Source: Effrenium voratum
Lineage: Eukaryota > Sar > Dinophyceae > Suessiales > Symbiodiniaceae
DNA length: 64,000 nucleotides
Assembly: GCA_963377175.1 (NCBI GenBank)
Contig: CAUJNA010003783.1
Location: 1,316,004 to 1,380,003 of the forward strand
Direction of reading: 5' to 3'
The stretch's first letter is position 1; each line of letters begins with the position of its first letter. Below the pieces are notes generated by a model. The model saw only the letters and a list, made by a program, of their open reading frames with translations. It did not search any database and was not told where the DNA came from. The position numbers and the translations under genes are program-made. Positions 34,450 to 46,322 of this stretch are shown one piece after another.

Positions 34450-36084
34450 GCGCCGCGCAGCTTGCCCATTCCGGCGGAGAAAATCGAGCAAACACGCCTG
34501 AAGCAGTTGGGGTTTGTTGAAGTCTCATCCGAAACTATTTTGTATTTTAGAGTTGGCTGAGTATGAAGCAGAGTGATCACATGTTGTTGTTTTTTTGTGT
34601 ACCCCAGGGGCCAAGTCTGGGCCCCTTTGTGAGTGCCAGATCACCTTGCTTTGGATATTCCTCCCCCCCAAGAGAAAAAAATCTGTCGGGTGCGACTTCT
34701 CAACCCTCATCCAGCCCCAAATAAGCGAGCATCAGGCGGATTTGGAGCGATTTGATTTGCGCGGGCCATTTCTTGGCCGTGAACTGGACAGGGGCTCGAA
34801 ACCCCTAGCCATGTGGCAATGTGGCAATAGATCTTGGCAACGTTGCGAAGAAGTTGAGCAGGTTTCTCATTTTGGGAACTAAGGCAGATATTGCAGCTCT
34901 TAGCATTGTCAGTTGCTTTTTTCGTAGGTGAAAATATTTCTTCTTTAGTTCGGCTCATGTTGAAATTTCAATGCTGTGCAGGTGCTTTGCCTGCATGCAT
35001 TTTTGCCACATAGCGGTGTGCTCATGGCAGATAGCACGCCGCTGGGGGTCCCTGTTTCTTTGACACTCTTCACGGTTGCAGCTGTTTGCGCTGGATTCAA
35101 TTTGGCAGGCATCCTTCGGTGCCCAAATCCATCGACGCCCAAAGCCAGCAAATTGAGATGATCCCGTATTGCAGTTGCTTCGTTGAAAGGCCCTCAAGGT
35201 TTTTCGGCTCTCACAATCTCTCACCTCAGGGCCCTTAAACTTTACCCTGACTCCTGGTGGAGTTCCTACAGACTCATCGCGGCTTCCGGAAGTCCGCTAG
35301 AGGATGATGCAAGACATGTTGCATGGTTGCACTAGAATACGTATTGCCCGGCTTAAATTATCCTACGCTTTCCCTGCACCAGTACTTTTCAAAGGGCCAT
35401 GCGATCACCCATGATCACCCATGGAAGTTTAATTTTGGTTCGAGGAAGCAAGATTTGGTTTTCATGTTTGACTCAGTGCTCCCGCCAACGCCAGGAAGCT
35501 CGTGACAAACCTTGCAGCTGACGAAGTGCACTGTGCCTTCCATTCGGTCTGAAATGCAGGTTCCGTTTGAAAGGAATTTTTCTGTGACCTCAAGTACTTC
35601 TTATGTTGACCCCATATTTCGTAATCAACCCCAGTTTACTCATGAAGGGGTGTTCCCCTCCAAAAGTGACGATTCCCCACTAAACCCAGGCACACCCCCA
35701 AATTCAGAAACTGGGGTTGGGGTCAACATTACGTAGTTTGTTGCGGGCTTTTTCTGGGCATATCAAACACGAGCCCTCCTCAGACCATTCAAAGCGTCCA
35801 TGGTGGATGATTTCGCAAGCCTGGGCTTTGGCGCACTGATGCCCCTCAGAACAGGCAGTCATGCAAATCGATCCCCCCCCCCCCCCAAATCCCCAAGCCT
35901 TGCACCGACGCACCTTTGCTGACCATTTGACATCAAATCCTCAAGCGCTCCTCGACCTCTCGCTGCGATTCGGCCCGTGCAAGACGGAACATGCCGATGT
36001 CGGATGATGCCTTGGACCTGGTCCTCCAGAAATGGGCCTGGGCAAAAGGTGAAGAGGCGGCAATGAAGAAGACCATCGAGATGT
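34450..36084 (+). CDS. Two phase-matched exons of an unknown protein
   Basis: Exons: 34450-34502 and 35984-36084. The first encodes APRSLPIPAEKIEQTRLK, the second RNMPMSDDALDLVLQKW then AWAKGEEAAMKKTIEMC. Both use GC donors and join in phase 2 (AA|A restoring Lys). The product is charged and likely helical; no family was recognised. The first exon starts just after the trinucleotide array. The second could be extended upstream without a stop, so its acceptor is uncertain. The Lys-rich exon at 37943 might be the end of this gene, but the phases (1 versus 2) require a missing exon. Confidence 0.45.
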
Positions 36085-37942
36085 GCAAGACACAAGTGGC
36101 GCCCTGGGCCCTGTTTATTGTGGAGGGAATCGCAGCGGTTGGGCAGGTGTTGAGTTATTTAAGTCATGGATGCCTGCTTTGGCATGATGCTTTGGGGTAA
36201 ACGGCAGGCTCAGCTTGCGGCGCTTTGGCGAGGGATGGTTTGCCTGTGACCATTTGGCTTGTTGCCCTGTGTTCTTGTCCAACCATCGCGGAATGCGGGA
36301 TATTGCCCCTGTCCGTCGGGCTTAAAGCAAGCGTGTGTGCACCGTGCCAAGCGATGGGTCAATCACCCAATGAATCCAAGATCCCACTCATGATGGAAAA
36401 CAAGGGTTGTTTTTTGTTTTTATCAGTACTCTCGTGTGTACTCAACGGCGATTATGATGCCATTGGCGCAATTCAGCGCGTGTCGAATCTTTTGCACTTT
36501 CGGCAGGCGTGTCCCGCACTCCTAAATCATGTGAACACAGCTGGGGACACCCACAATGCAGGACCCTTTCACGTATTGCTTACGTATTGGCGTGATGTGT
36601 GCAGAGCTTATCCTGGTTCCGATTTCATTCGGCTTTCGTGCTCTAGATTCTAGGCTCTAGATATGTCCTGCATCTACAGGCCAATGTCTTTGTGTTTGCC
36701 CTTCACAGTGTTTTGAGCAGACTTCTTGCGAGCCATCACCTGCATTTGCACCGCCGGCTTTTGCTTATATTGGCCCCATGCGGTGCAAACCACAAGGCCA
36801 GTGCAGCTCCAAGGCTTCACGCTTTCCTCCGAAGTCATGCATGGACAAGGCCATGGTGAAAGAATCATTAACACGAACCCGAGCCAAGTTGGGAACAAAC
36901 AAGCCCAAGGCACTCTTGCCATGATCGATCAAGGGAATGTCCCGAAATTGGAAGTCGTTTAGGTGAACTGGATTGTTGCATCAACCATAGATCTAGTTCA
37001 GGAAGCCACCCAGTTTTGTTGGCTGATTTACTGTGAGGACAACCCACGCGTCCTCACTCTGAGGAGAAGGCCATGAAAGAGCGAAGCTGCACCGAAGTCA
37101 ACACTGGCAGCTACCAAGTGAAGAAAAGCATGAGCCACTTGGACTGAGATTCATGCTTGGGTTTGCACAGAGCGTTACAAAACATTGGTTGTAATTGGTG
37201 GCCGTGGTCTGGCAGATGGTTACATTCGCAGGCCGCTTGTGTCGTTTCAGAAACCTTCTCCTGCCTACTGTGAGACTTGGTACTCCATGGCATGCCTTTC
37301 ATCTCCCCGTCAATTGCCGACGTATTGGTGTTTGAGCACATTGCCCGCCTCCAAGCTAGCTCAAGTTTGCAGGCCCCAAGGCTAAGGATCGATCTCCCAG
37401 GCTGGGTATGCCCAAAGCGCGAAAAAGGGATCCTGAAAGTCCCAGACGCCCTGCCACGCTGAGGAAAAATGGAGCACGTCTCAAAGAAGGACCTGCCGGC
37501 CAGTGTTTGGAGCAAGTGCATCCCTCAGCTTAGCTCTCCCAGAGGCTCCAGAACAAAGAGCTTGCTGGAACCTGCATGTGCTCCCCCTTAGCTATGATGG
37601 AAGTCAGGCTGGCTCCCATGATGACAACCGTCTTTTTAGTTGGCTTACCTCATGGACTATATTCAAGCCAGGCATTCAGATTTGAGTTCACTGCTTCCGT
37701 TGACGGTGGCATGTGCAGGAGCAAACGCCAGCGTCGGGACAGCCCATATTGGATCCCATGATGTAAGGCTTCTTTTCGGGGTCGCACTACCCCCGCCAGT
37801 CCCCATCATCAACTCAAAGCGATCTAGCAGCAAGAGTGCTTGAAAAGGCTTGGCGTTGACTTTGCCATCACCTTTCTGGAAGTGTCAAGGGACAACAAAA
37901 GACATATTCATATATATATATATGTGTGTAGTTCTAGCTCAG
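36085..37942. other. No supported exon
   Basis: A 142-codon + frame (36225-36653) and an antisense frame (36674-36922) with a Lys-rich end are open but lack coding-type codon use. A short AT tract precedes the next exon. Confidence 0.4.
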
Positions 37943-38057
37943 GTATGCGAAGACCTCGGAGTTCAGCGTCCTATCCTTCAAGTCTTTGAAGAAGGCCATG
38001 AAGGCGGCCAAGGCCAAGGCCAAGGCCAAGGCCGCGATGAAGTCCATGAAGTCTTGA
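37943..38057 (+). CDS. C-terminal exon with Lys/Ala/Met-rich basic tail
   Basis: The exon follows a CTCAG acceptor, starts in phase 2 and encodes YAKTSEFSVLSFKSLKKA then MKAAKAKAKAKAAMKSMKS and TGA. Tails with repeated MKxA/AK motifs are typical of dinoflagellate histone-like and other nuclear basic proteins, so a nucleic-acid-binding tail is inferred. The AAGGCC repetition in the DNA makes other frames look open (Gly/Gln-rich on the + strand, Ala/Leu-rich on the minus strand); the frame chosen ends in a natural stop and follows a proper acceptor. The upstream part of the gene is not identified. Confidence 0.55.
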
Positions 38058-39880
38058 GCGAAACGAGCGCCAGCCTCAAGGCTTGACGCCGCTGCGAGAA
38101 TAGGGGCCATTTTCTGCGGCACTCCTTGGAAGCCTTGGGCTGGTTTATACTTTGTTTCTTGATTTATGCCATAAAGAAGATCCCATGAGAAATCGCTTAG
38201 GGAATCGACTGTGCCACAGCTTGCATAGCCACGGCCTGCTTCGCGAGCAGAGAAAAAGGTGGCTTGCGCGGCCTTCGTTCAACTAGCAGCAGGCACTTGT
38301 GGATAGTGAACATCATTTGTTGTTGCGTATTTGCAAGTCTTACAGAGACGGTTCATGAGAAGCTCTCAGATTCAGCGAAATGCTAGGGCCTCGGCACATT
38401 CCAGCTACACTTTCATTTGCATGCTAGAGAGCAGAACCATTCACTGTGAGCATTGATCATGTTGGCCGAAGTGTTGAGGCTGAAGGTCAAACAGGCACTC
38501 TGTTCAGTTCGTTTTCGAGCTAGTCAACCTCAGCTAACACATGTTGTAGGTACATTGTGGCCAATTGGGTTCATCAGTGTTCATCTTTTCTTGCTGCCAC
38601 CAGACATGATGCCCATTCAGAGATGGCTCAAAATCAGTCTGAGCAGGGTTGATGGGTTATTGAACCCGCCGATTGCGAGAATTGGCTGTGCATGACATTC
38701 TGGAGTCACATATGAACCCTCCCTGAGCGGCAAGCATGCAACGCATGCTAAGAATATCTCGTTTTGGTCAGCTTACATGTTTGGTCAACAAATGGCAACA
38801 ACCACCTGAACACAGTAGCCACTCGCGCAACAACTTTCATTATTTGCCATCAATCAGCTGGAAACAGCAAACCACCATGACTTCCATTCGGGGAACAAGC
38901 CTACACACATGAACATGTTCCACCTTTTTTTTTCGGCGAGCCTGAAGGCACGGGCTTAAGCTTCCGGCGGCCGCCTTGTGTCGGCCAACGAGTCGGGCCA
39001 CAGCATGCACATGGACGGGCCACTGCGGATATGGTTACCAGAGAAACGATCAACTTGCTGGTCGTGAACTTGGCTAACTGTCCGAGCGGGCATGACGGAG
39101 TGCAGCGTCTTTCAGTCAAGCAGGGCCCTCCAGAAGTCACACAGGGCGCTGGGAGATGGTGCGAGTGGGTCGCAACTTCAGGGCGATGCATTTTTGCCAG
39201 AGGCACATTAGGATTAGGTAGCAACTTGCACTTAGATGCGAAAGTGGCGTGCGATCGTGCCGGGCAACATCACATACCCCGCAGGATGAACTGGGAACGG
39301 CTCGCCAGAGGCCAGCAGGACTTTGGAACATGCTCTTTCTGTGGTTGGGCGTCAATTAGGTTTGGGACAGGGCTCTGGGCGTGTTTGGATTGCCGCCGAG
39401 GGCTATGAAGTGGCTGCATTTGCATGTGCCTCAGGGTGCTGCCAAGGTTGGCCTGACTGCGCGAGTTTCGGATGGAGAACGATCCAGATTTCTCGCAAGT
39501 CAGCGCGCCGCTGTCGGGATCTCGCGGCCTTCTAGCGATGCGACTGAAGCTCCGAATGTAGTGCGTCCATTTTCTGCTGAGACATCAAACAAGTGGCCGG
39601 GGCTTCTCCCTTATATGACTGGAGACGGATCAAAGCATGTGATACTGCACCCAACCCTGCGCGACATTGAGATAGTTCTAGCCTGGCCCAAAGTGCCGGA
39701 CACCTGGAGAGCTTGTTCTGTGTAATACGGGCTGTCACCACTATGCGGGTCGCAGTCCTCGACGCGGGAAAGCTCACCGGGTGGTAAAACTATAATGATG
39801 AAGGGGTCCCATGTTTTGAGGTAGTGCGCATTTTTCAATTTTGCAGCCGCAGTTCCCCCGCAGTTCCTTTGCTTTGCGCC
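38058..39880. other. No supported exon
   Basis: Nothing with coding-type codon use was seen. The frames around 38900-39540 are open for up to 125 codons without family resemblance. Confidence 0.45.
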
Positions 39881-42800
39881 ATGGACTTCGACGACCTCGA
39901 TGATGTTGAGGCCACCGCCGGCCCCCAGGGACTGCAAGAGCCTGCCGGCAATAAACTTCGCGTTTCAAAATGTGCCTGCCTTTTGGTTGGTTACTCACCC
40001 GCCGGACGCTTAGGCAGGCCGAGCAGAAACTTGTTTTGTGTTGAAAATGTGGTAGGATCTTGTGGGGGTGCACCTGTTGAGGGATGCATGTTGGGACGAG
40101 CGAGAGAGAGAGAGAGAGAGAGAGAACAAAAAAACAAGAGAGAAATAGAGAGAGAGAGAGAGACAGGCAGGAAGGCAGACAGACAGACCGAACCGACCGA
40201 CAGAGAGGCAGACAAACAGCCGGACAGACAGACGGACCGACGGACCGACGGACACACACACACACAGACCAGCAGGCAGTAAGACGACAGACACAGCCAG
40301 GACAGGCAGAAATACAGAGAGAGGGAGGGAGGGAGGGAGGGAGGGAGGGAGGAGAGGAGGGAAGGAGAGAGAGAGCGAGCGAGAGAGCGAGAGAGCGGCA
40401 GACACGGAGCTAGGCAGGGAGGCAAGAAGACAAGGCGAGGGCTAGACAGACAGAGGCACATGTAGAGAACGATATAGAGAGAGACTACAGTTTAACACAA
40501 AGCTACATCGCTTTACCCGCAGATCATTCAATCGGTTCGTTTGTGTGCAAGTTTCAGCTGTCGGCTGCGTGGCGGGGTTAAAACATACAAGGCTCATGGT
40601 TCCATCGAGTCATTTTGAGGGGCGTTGCTCATTGAGTATGCCTTGTCAAAGAATGGAATGGCCAGTCCTTCCAACCCAGCTTGCCCTGTTGCCAACACTT
40701 GCCATATCAGCCCAATGTCCGAGTTATTTTTTCGTAAAACCGCGTCATTCATGGCGGTCCAAGACGGTCCTGGGAGCCCAGGGCCCAGGGACAATCAACC
40801 TGATCATTTGTTTGATGTTCAATATGTGGCTTCCAGTGGCCAGGATTTGACAGAAATGCGTGCCGCCAAGGCAGAGGGAGAAGCTGCAGACTGCGAGCTG
40901 GGCACATGGCCTGCACTTGAGCGCTGCAGGGGGTGGGAAAAATTCGGATCAGACAAATCCAAGCTGAATTGCTTAACGCAGATGTTTTTGCAAGAGAAGG
41001 CTTTTGTTGAATCTGTGCGCTTAGCGGTCTTTTGTTGGGAGTTTATGCTCACTGTAAGTAACAAAGTGCCCTCATTCCTGGCTGATTTGATGCTTATGGT
41101 TCCGCAGCTTACTCAGAAGATCCAGCAGCACTTTGCAGATTGCTGTGGGCAGCCTCTCAAGCCCCCGACTGTTGGACCGGTCCTGTGCTTCTTTTCCTCC
41201 ATTTCCGTTTTTGGTTTAAACCATTACCTCGGCCAATTTGAAGTGAGTTTCCTTGGGTGGCGTTGGAAGGGCAAAGAGGGAAGGGGGCGAAGAGAGGGCA
41301 TGGAAGAGTTCTGTGGCCGCAGGAAGAGCTGGCGGCCGCCGCACCTTTCCCCCGACCCAAGGGCAGAGGTTTCGGCGGCGCGAAGAGACTGCAGAAGGCA
41401 GGGGGCAAAGACCTGGGTCGTTTAAAGACGGTTCCCGATGTTTCTCGTTGCAACACCACAGCAAAAGGAAGACAAGTTGCAGTCCCAAAGCCACGTTTTA
41501 AGGGGACATACGGGGAATCCAGTGAAGGATGCATGTGGGCCATTGGAACAAATCAAAATGCAGCCGATTTCGAGGATTTGTGTGTAAAGCACGTGGCTAT
41601 GGATGTATCCTTCAAGGAACCTGAAGACATCTCCAATGAGCTGATTTGTGCATTTCTGCGTTGACATGGGGAGGATATCCTTGCTGCATTGCCAGGATCC
41701 TGGCTGTGTCTAACGTGTGTTTCCGCCCAACACTTGTTGAGTGATGTCGTGCGGTGGAACAACCTTGTACCTCCTTGTTCCCAAAGCTTGCCCCGCGACC
41801 GTGCCGGGGCAGGAGTTCTCAGCGTTGCCCAGTTGTATGTCAATGACTGCCCATGCAGGGTGGGACCTGACGTGCGGTCAGTGATCCTAACCTAAAGCGC
41901 TGTAAAATGTTTTTACATCAAGGCATATTGTGTGCGTGTGTTGGAGTTCGATTATTTCCCCGAAGCCAGACAAGCTAGCCTTTAGTTGGTTGCTTGCCCT
42001 TCGAACTGTGAGAACCATTAGGATCACATTCACAAGCTGATAAGGATTTGCTGCCACAGGTTGGTTGCCTTGAGGGCATGAACCCCAGCGAAGACACAAC
42101 ATGATCATTTTTGTTCCTGCGAGCGCCACCCCTTTGCCTATGAGAAGCCACTATCGCCAAGAAAGTGATGTACGTGAGTTGCTCATTGTTTGTAGGTGGG
42201 TTTCCTTGTTCGAAAAATCCGATATGAAGCCGGTATCACCCGCAGTCTCCTTTTCCTACATTGCCATCCACGGGGGGTTGCCCTGAGGTGCTTTACCTGC
42301 ATGGCCCTGGCTCCAACAAACTGATGGCGGAGAAGCAAGTCCAGGCAGTGTTCAAGAAGCTTGGCTTCACCTCGTTGGGTCCTCTCTTGCCTACAGGATT
42401 GAATAGGTCATAGAGGTGTTCAAGGGTTACTTCTCTGTTGACCTGGAGGCGAAAAAGGGGGACTTCGCGAAGCAAGGACTGAGCCGCAAATCAGGTCGCC
42501 TCTATTCTGGCTCGGGCGGAGCTTGTGCAGCAATCAAGAGTCATGGGCAGAAACTAAATTTTTCAACGGGCAGTCCTCTTGTCAGGTAAGCTGTTCGATT
42601 CACGCCTTGCAGAATGTGGGCATGCTTGCGGCCACCATGAACACGCTTGCCCACTGTCTCACCTTTTGTGGGTTCCGGTGTTTTCGTTCAGCGATTCCCC
42701 ACCCTGATTTGTCCCCTTCACTCAGCCATGGCACCCCCAAGAACCGCACGAGTATGATATCAAAACCGGGGACCCCCCCCAAAACTGGTGGTGGTTCCTG

Positions 42801-45800
42801 TTGCGTTGGTGTCCTTCCCTTTGGGCACCCTCAACAAAAACACACCTAATACCCAAGGAACTTGAAATGGGTGGTGGACTTTGAGCTGCTGGAGTGGCAC
42901 TTTGTCGAGGGAGCCATCAACTACAAGCTGGAGGAAACTTGGCGGTTAGTTTTTCCTTTTTTGAACCTTTGATTGTTTGGAAAACTTGAGATTGTTCTCC
43001 CCACACGATAAACCGGTGTCGTTATGCTCTTGAACCATGAGCCGCTTTTCGTTGTTTTTTTTTTCGGGGTTGGTTCTCCACAAGTTAAGCAGGTGTTGTT
43101 TGGCTATTGAACCATGAACTAAAATAATTGGTTGGCCTTGAGCCATTTTTCCGCCTTTTTTGTTGGTTGGTTCTCCACGAGTTAAACAGGTGTTGTTTGG
43201 CTCTCGAACCTTGAATTATAGTTGGTTGGCCGTTAGCCGATTATAGCTTTGTTCGGGAGTTGTTTCCCCACAAGTGAAACAGGTGTTGTTTGGCACTTGA
43301 ACCATGGATTATTTTCATTGGTTGGCCGTTAGCCCCGCTTTTAGCTTTTTTTGGTGTTGTTTCCCCACAAGTTAAACCGGTGGCGTTTGGCTCTTGAACC
43401 ATGAACTATTTTCATTGGTTGGCCGTTAGCCGCGTATAGCTTTTTTCGGGGGTTGTTTCCACACAAGTTAAACAGGTGTTGTTTGGCTCTTGAACCATGA
43501 TTTTTTTTTTCGTTGGTTGGCCGTTAGCCCCGCTGTTAGCTTTTTTGGGGTTTGTTTCTCCACAAGTTAAACAAGTGCTGGTTGGCTCTTGAACCATAGT
43601 TGGTTGGCCAGTAGCTGCTTATAGTTTTTTTGGGGGGTTGTTTCCCCACAAGTTAAACAGGTGTCGTTTGGCTCTTGATCCATGTTGTTTTTTATTTTTT
43701 AACCGGCGGGCCTTTAATTTGCCGCTTTTAGCCTTTTCAGAGCTGTTGAACCTTGACCTATCATGATTGGTTCGCCTTTAGTTTTCAGCTTTTTGGGGGT
43801 TGTTTCCCCACAAGTTAAACAGGCGTTGTTTGGTTTTTGAACCTTGACATATAATTCGTTGGTCTTTAGCCGCTTTTAAGTTTTGTTGGGGTTGTTTCCC
43901 CACAAGTTAAACAGGTGTTGTTTGGCTCTTGAACCTTGGTTTAGTATTTTTGGTTGGCCTTTAGCTTCTACGCTTTTCCGGAGTTGTTTCCCCACCAAAA
44001 GTAAAACATGATTTGTGGTTCTCCTTGGCAATAGCCAAGGAGATACACTGGGACCCCGCCGTGCAGAAGATTTTCGCACCCTTTGGACGGCCGTGTGGTG
44101 AGTCATATGATGGCGCCTTAGCAGACTTGTGTTGTCCCCAGGTAAAGGTTCCGAAGGCACGTTGGCCATCCTGGGTTTCAGTCTTCAGTTCCAGGAGGTT
44201 TTGGAACGCTTTAGCCCAAGGATTGTTGCTTGAGGACTCTTTGTGCTGTGTCCCAAAAAAACAATTGGAAGAACAAAAGCGCAGGAAATTGGCATCCGCG
44301 GTGTAAAACTTTGGTTTGGCAGCTGAGGTTACATGAGCTACTTTTCGATGTGGAATGAAAGCCATCAGGACGCTTGTCTCTGAAAGACGGGCTGTGGGTG
44401 TCTGATTTTGTCGCCCGTGCATGCTTGGTTGTTGCCTTTTGTTGTCCGCTGCCTGCACCAACGTGCAAAGAGTGTCGTTTCTGTATGGTTTGTTTGTGTA
44501 TGTGGGCGCAAGCATGGAGAAAGCAGGAACCGAGCCACACTCCTTGGCGGCCACCTGTGATGTGATTCTGTGCCACCGCCATTGCATGCTAATTATTGCT
44601 TTGCTTGCCCGACGGCCGCGACCAGCAGGGTGCAACCCAAGTTGCCTGAAAGAGCAAACCGCCAATCAAGCTCCAGTGCCGAGGAAGATGCCCATGCAGT
44701 CAACTTGTGAGGCTGTTTATGCGCTGAAGGGAGCTATACGGAACCAGATGTGCGCCCACACATGTTTTTTTTTTTTTGGAAAGTGTGACGCAACAATGCA
44801 GTTTGCAAGTCAATGACTTCAGTTGTTGGAAGAGATTTGTTTTGCGTTGAGCTTTCCACAATTGACAATGCAGGGCCAGTGATGTCAGACAAACCACGCT
44901 GGCAATACGAATTGAGTAGGTCCGATGTTTTTGTGCCAGAGTTCCTCGATGCGCCGGCAAGGATGAGACTTGGCTGGGGCCAGAGGCCAGCAAGATGGCT
45001 GCAGAGGGACTGGGCGCCTGCGGCTCAAATGGCTGGATCCTCAGTTCATTTCGATCGCAGGTAAAGTGGGAGCTCCAGATTGCTCAGTTTGTAGACTTCA
45101 CTACTGTAACTGCAATGGGGGAACCTTCCCCCAATGGTTCCTTTTTCGCGCCACTTGCTCTTCGGGGAAGACAACAAGTGCTTGCTTTCGAGCATCCTTT
45201 GCATGCGGGCCTTTGTGACACCAAGCTGCTCCTTTTGCCGCGTAGCGGCGGTTGGGTTTTGCACGTCCCAGTATGAAAAAAGACAATTCGACTCTTAGCA
45301 CACACACACACACAGTTTTCGACTCAACCCATTTGCATTTGAAATGTCCTGTTCGAATGAAACGAGCCTGTGCTGGTACGGCGGGATGTTGGGAGTCCTG
45401 CTTTGACACCCAACAAGGAATCCCCTCGATTGAAAGCCCTTGCAAGCAAATGCAGGTTACGAGGATGTGCTTGAGCATATGGCGGCCCACTTGGCGGAGA
45501 ATGGCCCCTACGACGGTGTGTGACTTTGCCAAGACTTGCACACCTGGTTGTCCTCAGTTGGGCAAGGTTGCCGTGGCATGTTCTGTGTGTGTGTGCTTTC
45601 AAACAGGGTTAAATTTATCATGAAACAACTTGAAGTAGTCGCACCCTGTTTGTTTGATTGTCCCGTTCAATTTGCATGGACAACGACAGTCTCACAGAAG
45701 ACGATACCTAGCTCACACATCAGGACATATACTCCCAGCAAGTTTGCTTCAAACATTGTCAATCAACAGGTTCAGGCAGCCATGTCGGGTAGCTTAAAAC

Positions 45801-45898
45801 AGGGTGCGCTTTCTCTTTCGTGCCTTCGAGAGACTCCCTTTGGATGATGGCCTGGCGCCGGCGCCCCCCCTTTTTGCGCTTTGCCATGTTTTGGGCAG
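39881..45898 (+). CDS. Probable FSH1-type serine hydrolase, at least nine exons, incomplete
   Basis: Exons: 39881-39943, 41323-41397, 42288-42344, 42416-42471, 42858-42944, about 44040-44097, 44984-45031, 45456-45515, about 45831-45898. The protein starts MDFDDLDDVEATAG, followed by a Lys/Arg/Gly-rich linker. The hydrolase start is KVLYLHGPGSN (alpha/beta-hydrolase oxyanion HG). Then come LEWHFVEGAINYK, VQKIFAPFGRPCE and GYEDVLEHMAAHLAENGPYDG, the helix that precedes the nucleophile in the FSH family. LAPAPPLFALCHVLG would follow it. Most junctions fit in phase; the 42944/44040 junction does not. The exons for G-x-S-x-G and for the catalytic Asp and His were not found, so the gene may be longer, degenerate or split. 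Joining the acidic N-terminal exon to the hydrolase is an inference. Substrate unknown. Confidence 0.6.
40099..40445. repeat. Purine-rich low-complexity tract in hydrolase intron 1
   Basis: About 350 bp of GA, GACA, GACC, CACA and GGGA units, almost free of T on the + strand. It creates long false frames (Arg/Glu on +, Ser/Leu/Cys on -). Confidence 0.9.
42990..44020 (+). repeat. Tandem repeat of about 96 bp filling a hydrolase intron
   Basis: About ten copies of a unit containing CACAAGTTAAACAGGTGTTG, then TTTGGCTCTTGAACCATGA, then TTGGTTGGCCGTTAGCC, then a T-rich stretch and GGGGTTGTTTCCC. Unit starts near 43003, 43080, 43176, 43269, 43365, 43462, 43560, 43647, 43809, 43901 and a diverged 43994. 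Spacing is 87-98 bp, except one gap of 162 bp where a unit is degenerate. It occupies nearly the whole intron between 42944 and 44040. Confidence 0.9.
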
Positions 45899-46322
45899 GC
45901 TCACGGATGGCATTGTGACACTTTATGGTGTCGTGACCCACCGGGAAAGCCACAGCCATGTTTTGTCAGGTCCAGTTGCAAACGGATTGGCGCCGTTGCA
46001 TTTGCTAGCGAAGTGCTGACATCGATCTCCTGCTACAGCTGAGGAACTTTAGTCACAATGTTTGGGTTAGAATGTCCTGGTGAAAGACCCATGAAGGGTC
46101 TGATGGGATCCTCCTTTGAATGGGTGTGTCCTGGTTTGGGAAAGAGTTGCTCCCAACTTAGATTTATCTGGTTCTTTCCATTTTGCTTATGAATATATTT
46201 GTTGTTCCCCGGTTGGTTTCAAAGGGAATCTATCACTACTTGGAGTTTTTTCCAGGGGACTTCAGCAAGTGGAGGGTTCGTGTCCACCATATTGAATGCA
46301 CCCAGCAGAACCTTCCTGCGCC
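45899..46322. other. Gap between hydrolase and RCC1-like gene
   Basis: No supported exon. The end of the hydrolase gene and the 5' flank of the RCC1-like gene should lie here, along with one copy of dispersed repeat C. Confidence 0.5.
46193..46275 (+). repeat. Dispersed repeat C, copy 1, upstream of the RCC1-like gene
   Basis: It matches 53331-53412 in the same orientation, sharing TATCACTACT, TTGTTCCCC/CTGTTCCCC and a TTTTTCC-GGGG-CTT block. It ends about 50 bp before the ATG of the RCC1-like gene. Confidence 0.7.

Noticed and set aside
34127..34560. Open frames of 60-130 codons giving poly-Leu, poly-Ser, poly-Val and poly-Thr on both strands
   Set aside because: They are all translations of the same AGT/AGC microsatellite; no flanking start, domain or codon bias supports a protein.
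39774..40461. Long Ser/Leu/Cys-rich minus frames and Arg/Glu-rich plus frames
   Set aside because: They come from the stop-poor GA/GACA/GGGA purine tract, which lies in an intron.
42990..44020. Possible CRISPR-like array
   Set aside because: Units are about 96 bp with no constant repeat plus unique spacer pattern, sequence drifts throughout the unit, and the array sits in a eukaryotic intron.
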